Shown: positions 59,871 to 64,000 of the stretch, one piece after another
Numbering within the stretch: the first letter of the stretch is position 1
How the letters are laid out: every line of letters begins with the position of its first letter
NCBI RefSeq assembly: GCF_901709675.1
Contig: NC_051091.1
Coordinates: 3,630,967-3,694,966, forward strand
DNA length: 64,000 nucleotides
From: Syngnathus acus
Taxonomy: Eukaryota > Chordata > Actinopteri > Syngnathiformes > Syngnathidae
Reading direction: 5' to 3'
The notes under the pieces: model-generated
Seen by the model: only the letters and a program-made list of their open reading frames with translations
Told to the model about the DNA's origin: nothing
The model's database searches: none
Position numbers and translations under genes: made by a program

Positions 59871-62368
59871 TTATTGTTGCACCTTTTTTTTTTTTTTCCC
59901 CGAGCATTAACGGCGTCCCCCAGAACAAAACCGAATCATTAAGTGACAATTGAACGAATGTTACTCCTTCACTGAGAATGACCTAAATGAAAACGGATTA
60001 TTTCCTTATGCCAAGGTGCTTGAATAATGAAATCCATTTTGCCCTCCTGGGTTTACTACTATGAAGTCATACTTGTGTGTGTGTGAGCTCTTCACGGAGG
60101 ATGACGGTATCTTCCCTGACCCTTCATGATTCAGTTGACCTAAGAAGTGGCAAGATAGCGGTGCCATCTGATTTATTTTGTCTCTCGGTTTCATGTCCAA
60201 ACAATCTCGGTATATTTCTCAGAGACACTATCTCTTGCTTTCTCAATTCCCCCCTCCAAAAGAGGTGTAGACCTTGTTTATACTCTGCCTGTTGTTTATT
60301 TGCTGGCTTGCTTTCCCAGTAGAGTTTCAGACATTGTTTGCCTCTTAACGCCGGAGCTCCTTAGAGGCACTTTTGTTTTTGCTCTCAGAGTTGTAAATAA
60401 GGTGGGGTGCCATTCCCAAACCACTATGGTCAGAGTTTATTTTGTTTTGAAATATTTCACTTTATGGAGAAGAATAAGTCAATGTAAAATCATAAATGTG
60501 CATTTTGTAAATTGCCCAAACCAATATGTAGGAACGTGTCGGAGGGAAACCTAGCCATCACTTACGGCAGTTTGATAGCATGGTTGCAAAAATGCACACA
60601 CCCTCATAAACGTGCTTCTTTTTTTTCACCAGTTACAACAAATGTTCACATTAGGGAGAAGGGGGCAAAATGCTTTCCTTTCATGTAGCAAGATGTCATT
60701 TTCTTTTCTATTTTGTTGCTGCCATTCGTGTTGGAGTTTAGCTACCAGCAATTCATCCAAAAGGAGGGTTCGGATTAGGGTTGAACATTTAATTGGAGCA
60801 GCTCATAGTGTTTGGTTTTTTCACCGTCACCTTGTAATTGTTTCGGTGTTATAAGCAGCTCCCGCTATTGCTGCAAAATGGAAATGCTTTGAGTCATCTC
60901 TTTGGAGAATGGCTCTCGATCACACATTCTTTTAAAAGGGAAAAGGAAGATGAATTTTGCCCATAAAGGCTGTATCACAAGGGCTTTTTATCCTAAATGG
61001 CTCGGGGAATTGTTATCTGTGGGAAGTGTGTCCTGCCTCGATCGTGTTCAATCAAGTGTCCACTTAGCTGTGACTAGGAGTAATTGTTCCCAAGTGGGCC
61101 ACACACTGACCTGTTAATGTCTGCTTTGACCCGCTAACCTTGTCAGCACGTCTTGGGGAGGAGTTTAAATCATGTGGATTTCTGTCGTGTCTTTACCCCA
61201 CCGGGTCAAGTGGGCACCGGCCCAGAAAGACCACTCTCTTGTAATTGTTCCCAGCACCGCGGGTCAGCTCGGGGTGTTCCCAAAGATCAACACTTATTGG
61301 ATGTGTTACTGAGAGCGGCGTTACTTAACAGGTCAAGCCATTGATCCCGAGCAACGCCGGTCGGTGCCCTTCCATGCCTTCGAGTCACAGCAACTGATGT
61401 TTTGGTTTGTTATCAAAACGAAAAGGTGATTGATCTATGTCTTTGCACTGTGGATACGAAAAAAACGTTTTTTTTTTTTTAAAGTTTCACCTCTTTGCAA
61501 AGTCCACTTTACTATTGATCCAAGGTGACAGGACCTCACAAACAAAAGGACATGCTTGTTTCATGGACATGTAAATACAGTTGTGTAGCCACAAATCCAC
61601 GCGGTATGGCCGCCTGTCGGGATCAACATATTTTTGGAAATAATGACAAGCATGCCAGCGAGTAATCAGACGGGTGTTATCTTGGGCCAATAGCAAGCCC
61701 AAGAATGTGGACAGGCTGTGGAAACACAGCTACAAGTGGAGATGGTTGAATTCCTCTCTGATGAATTATGGAGAGTTGGGACATTGGACATTGGTTGCTT
61801 TGTTATTTGTCTGCTTGTAAAGCTGCCGTTAGAACCAAGACGCGTGTTTGCCACAGAGCATGCCTTCAAATTAACATTTGACAGCTGACCATATTTGCGT
61901 GTTTATTTGTACTATATTCAAATGAAATGTATTTTCCAATGATCTTCAGTAGTCATATCTGAAAAAAGCACAGTGCTGTCAAGTGACATTTGACTCAACA
62001 TTTGAACACACACAACTGTATGCAAAATAATGTGTGGTCCACATCACACGCACACAAAAATGATATGAGTCAGTTTGTGGCATTCCATTGTTTTAAGATG
62101 AGCAATGAATCAGTATCTGTGCTTAAAGACACAAGCCTTGTGGCCAAAATTGCTTTGATATGTTGGTTCCGATATGACACAAAAATTATGCATGTAGGCC
62201 AGGAATTAATGTGTCATAATGTCAAATTTGGTAACCAAAAAAAAAATCACATTTGCCCCTTTTAATGTCATTTCTTGGCTCAGTCGACGACTGTAGGGGT
62301 TCCCCCCCACACACGCACACCTTTTTTACTTCCTGTTTGTAATTGTGGTGTTGCTTCCTTCCCTCCTT

Positions 62369-62412
62369 TCTTTTTTTCTCTCTCTCTCTCTCTCTTTCTC
62401 TCCCTCTCTCTA
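62369..62412 (+). repeat. (CT)n microsatellite
   Basis: CT-rich tract that also serves as a pyrimidine tract just before the exon-like segment at 62419. Confidence 0.9.
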
Positions 62413-62418
62413 TTTTAG

Positions 62419-62504
62419 ATGTGCCAGTGCTCTTGGTCTAAGACATCAAACTCAATTCTGATTGGTGGAATGGCGTTCCTGGAAATTCAGCAGGCGTGAT
62501 TTGG
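62419..62504 (+). other. Exon-like segment, candidate foxp1 leader exon
   Basis: A long CT tract and TATTTTAG precede 86 bases ending in TTTGG|GTACGT. The segment starts ATGTGCCAGTGCTCTTGG and its open frame stops after 25 codons, so it is more likely a non-coding exon. Assignment to foxp1 rests only on expected gene order. Confidence 0.35.
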
Positions 62505-63639
62505 GTACGTAAAAACTAGCCCACTCTTTCTTCTTTCCATTTCATTTGACTAATTACTGATATTTATTTTATATTAATTTCATATGTTATATATAAGTAG
62601 TTTTGCCATTATTTTCAATAAACCTCTGGGTTTTTACATATTACTGAAACTTATAATTATATTATCCACCTTTGCCAGTTATTATATTATCCATCTTTGC
62701 TCTGTGGGACTGTGTTTGTTAGCTGTGTGCAAAAGTTGATTTGTCGGATTTTGAGGTGTTAGACAATGACTAAGACTGTCTCGGACCTTCCCTGGTTCCG
62801 ATAACTGTCAGATTCAGCTGCTTGCCACGAGTTGGTTGAGTGCGGAGAATTACAGACGTGCGCATTTATTCTCCGCTGACCAACTGTAAAGACACAAAGT
62901 AGCGCTTTCAGTCGTTAGCAGACATTTCTTTGAACAGATATTTCCGTTCCCGCGAATGCCTTTCCAGTTATTCGTATAATACGAGGATATGTTCCTCTTG
63001 TTCCTGCCGTATGACTTGTGAACACGTTCTGTATCTGGCTACATGCCGCCAGTGGCTGCTGTAACCGCTGATCAGGAGAGAATGCGACACTTGTGCAAAG
63101 TCATGTAATCTGCAATTAAATATGGGACTGCTCCCTTCCCATCAGCAGGGGTGCATGTTGGCCGGACCATAAATCCAACACAGCAGGGCTTTTGCTGTTC
63201 CCGCTGTCTCCACGTCAGCGTGTTTTTTTTCATAAACGGAGTCTTCCAAATCTCTCCACAAAATGAACTTTCATAGATGACCTTTGAACGAGAGACTAAC
63301 ACATCGCTCCTGATCTTTTTAGGCGATAGATTTGTGTTCCAGTTGAGCATGTTTTGACAACGTTTCCCAGTGAGGAGCCCGTTCAAGTGAGAAAGCAACG
63401 TCGGAGAGATTCACGCATGGATGAGAAGAGGGTCATATCTTTCTGCTCCTTTTGCGCGCTTGCCCCGCCATGACACTTAACGCCTCATTTGTGGGCTCTG
63501 TGGTCAATGGCTTGAGTCTGTGATCTGTTACCATAAAAGGCAGCTTTTCTCTAGCTGCTGATGGGGCACTTACTTGTGGGCACCAGCACTCCCCCCTTGG
63601 ATTGACTATCTGCAATATAGAGGCTATAGAGGCTTTGCA

Positions 63640-63987
63640 GTCACGTGGTTTTATCACGTGATTTTGTGTTATGCCGCCATCTTGGCGGTCAACTAGTCAG
63701 CTCGTTCCTACGTGTTTGTATGGATTGTCTGATTTCTGCGCTACGTTTTCACCGATTTCTTCCGAATTATGGCTGATTTGCTATCCAACGAAGTTAGGCA
63801 TTTGGATGAAGACTCCAAGAATCGTCACAGAGAGAAGTTGAACCTTGTTGGCACAACGGATCCGTACCTTTTACCGAGAAGCATGCTAAAATCGCCCGAG
63901 CATTTTGCAACAGCCGACCTGCCTGAACGCTCATATCCAGATATTTATAATTACCTCGTCGATTTGTTTTGTAATGGCATTTCATAA
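63640..63987 (+). mobile_element. 5' end of an ISL2EU-like transposon with a YqaJ/SWIM-type protein start
   Basis: An open frame at 63769-63987 (MADLLSNEVRHLDEDSKNRH, later ATADLPERSYPDIYNYLV) resembles the N-terminus of proteins of fish and invertebrate DNA transposons (ISL2EU class) that carry SWIM and YqaJ nuclease domains. The resemblance holds up to YNYLV; the last residues do not fit, so an intron or decay may start at about 63955-63970. Upstream is TCACGTGGTTTTATCACGTG and a palindromic YY1-like CCGCCATCTTGGCGG (63674-63688), a likely element promoter. The rest lies beyond the right edge. Confidence 0.45.
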
Positions 63988-64000
63988 CTTGACATATTAA

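Larger units (their letters stand above)
54854..64000. other. Region right of eif4e3, expected 5' side of foxp1
   Basis: 9 kb without a confidently recognised protein. Contents listed separately: homeodomain motif cluster (about 55120-55165), CAG repeat, putative promoter and possible two-exon transcript (56.5-57.6 kb), hAT MITE (58.7-59.0 kb), motif-rich block (59.63-59.87 kb), exon-like segment (62.4 kb) and a transposon protein start (63.7 kb). In human and most vertebrates foxp1, with many non-coding 5' exons, follows EIF4E3 in this direction. No foxp1 coding sequence is present. Confidence 0.6.

Noticed and set aside
63794-63985. 63-codon minus-strand frame opposite the transposon protein start
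   Set aside because: Shadow of the plus-strand frame, which has the better family resemblance.

Overview
This window is nuclear DNA from a ray-finned fish, most likely a teleost. Five multi-exon protein genes with GT-AG introns can be read from it. Their products match well-known vertebrate families, and their order matches the human 3p13 block (GXYLT2, SHQ1, RYBP, PROK2, EIF4E3, with FOXP1 next). The compact introns, the fish-type V-SINE, hAT and Tc1/mariner miniature elements, the L2 tail and the many microsatellites and poly-G/C runs fit a compact fish genome. I cannot name the species.

Layout: 82-4579 (minus) is the 5' part of gxylt2, a Notch O-glucose xylosyltransferase whose last exons lie off the left edge. 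5666-18193 (plus) is a complete 11-exon shq1, an H/ACA RNP assembly chaperone. 18.2-30.4 kb is intergenic, with a V-SINE, a TA-flanked MITE and possible regulatory DNA. 30395-39332 (plus) is a complete 5-exon rybp, a variant PRC1 subunit, with a long 3' UTR probably reaching about 41.8 kb. 41.8-50.3 kb is intergenic, with several transposon remnants. 50347-51014 (plus) is a complete 3-exon prok2, a secreted neuropeptide/chemokine-like ligand. 52362-54198 (plus) is a complete 7-exon eif4e3, an atypical cap-binding protein. From 54.2 kb to the right edge no known protein could be read. This part holds a putative promoter with a possible unassigned two-exon transcript (56.5-57.6 kb), an exon-like segment that could be a foxp1 leader exon (62419-62504), a hAT MITE and, at the very end, the N-terminus of a transposon-type protein.

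The genes share no pathway. They are neighbours because the block is old. No CRISPR, operon, rRNA, free-standing tRNA or prokaryote-like system is present. The least explained items are the candidate transcript at 56.5-57.6 kb, the exon-like segment at 62.4 kb, the TG-repeat splice acceptor of prok2 and the homeodomain/SOX/forkhead motif clusters downstream of eif4e3. Exon limits were set by hand from reading frame, splice consensus and remembered family sequences. No alignment or expression data were used.
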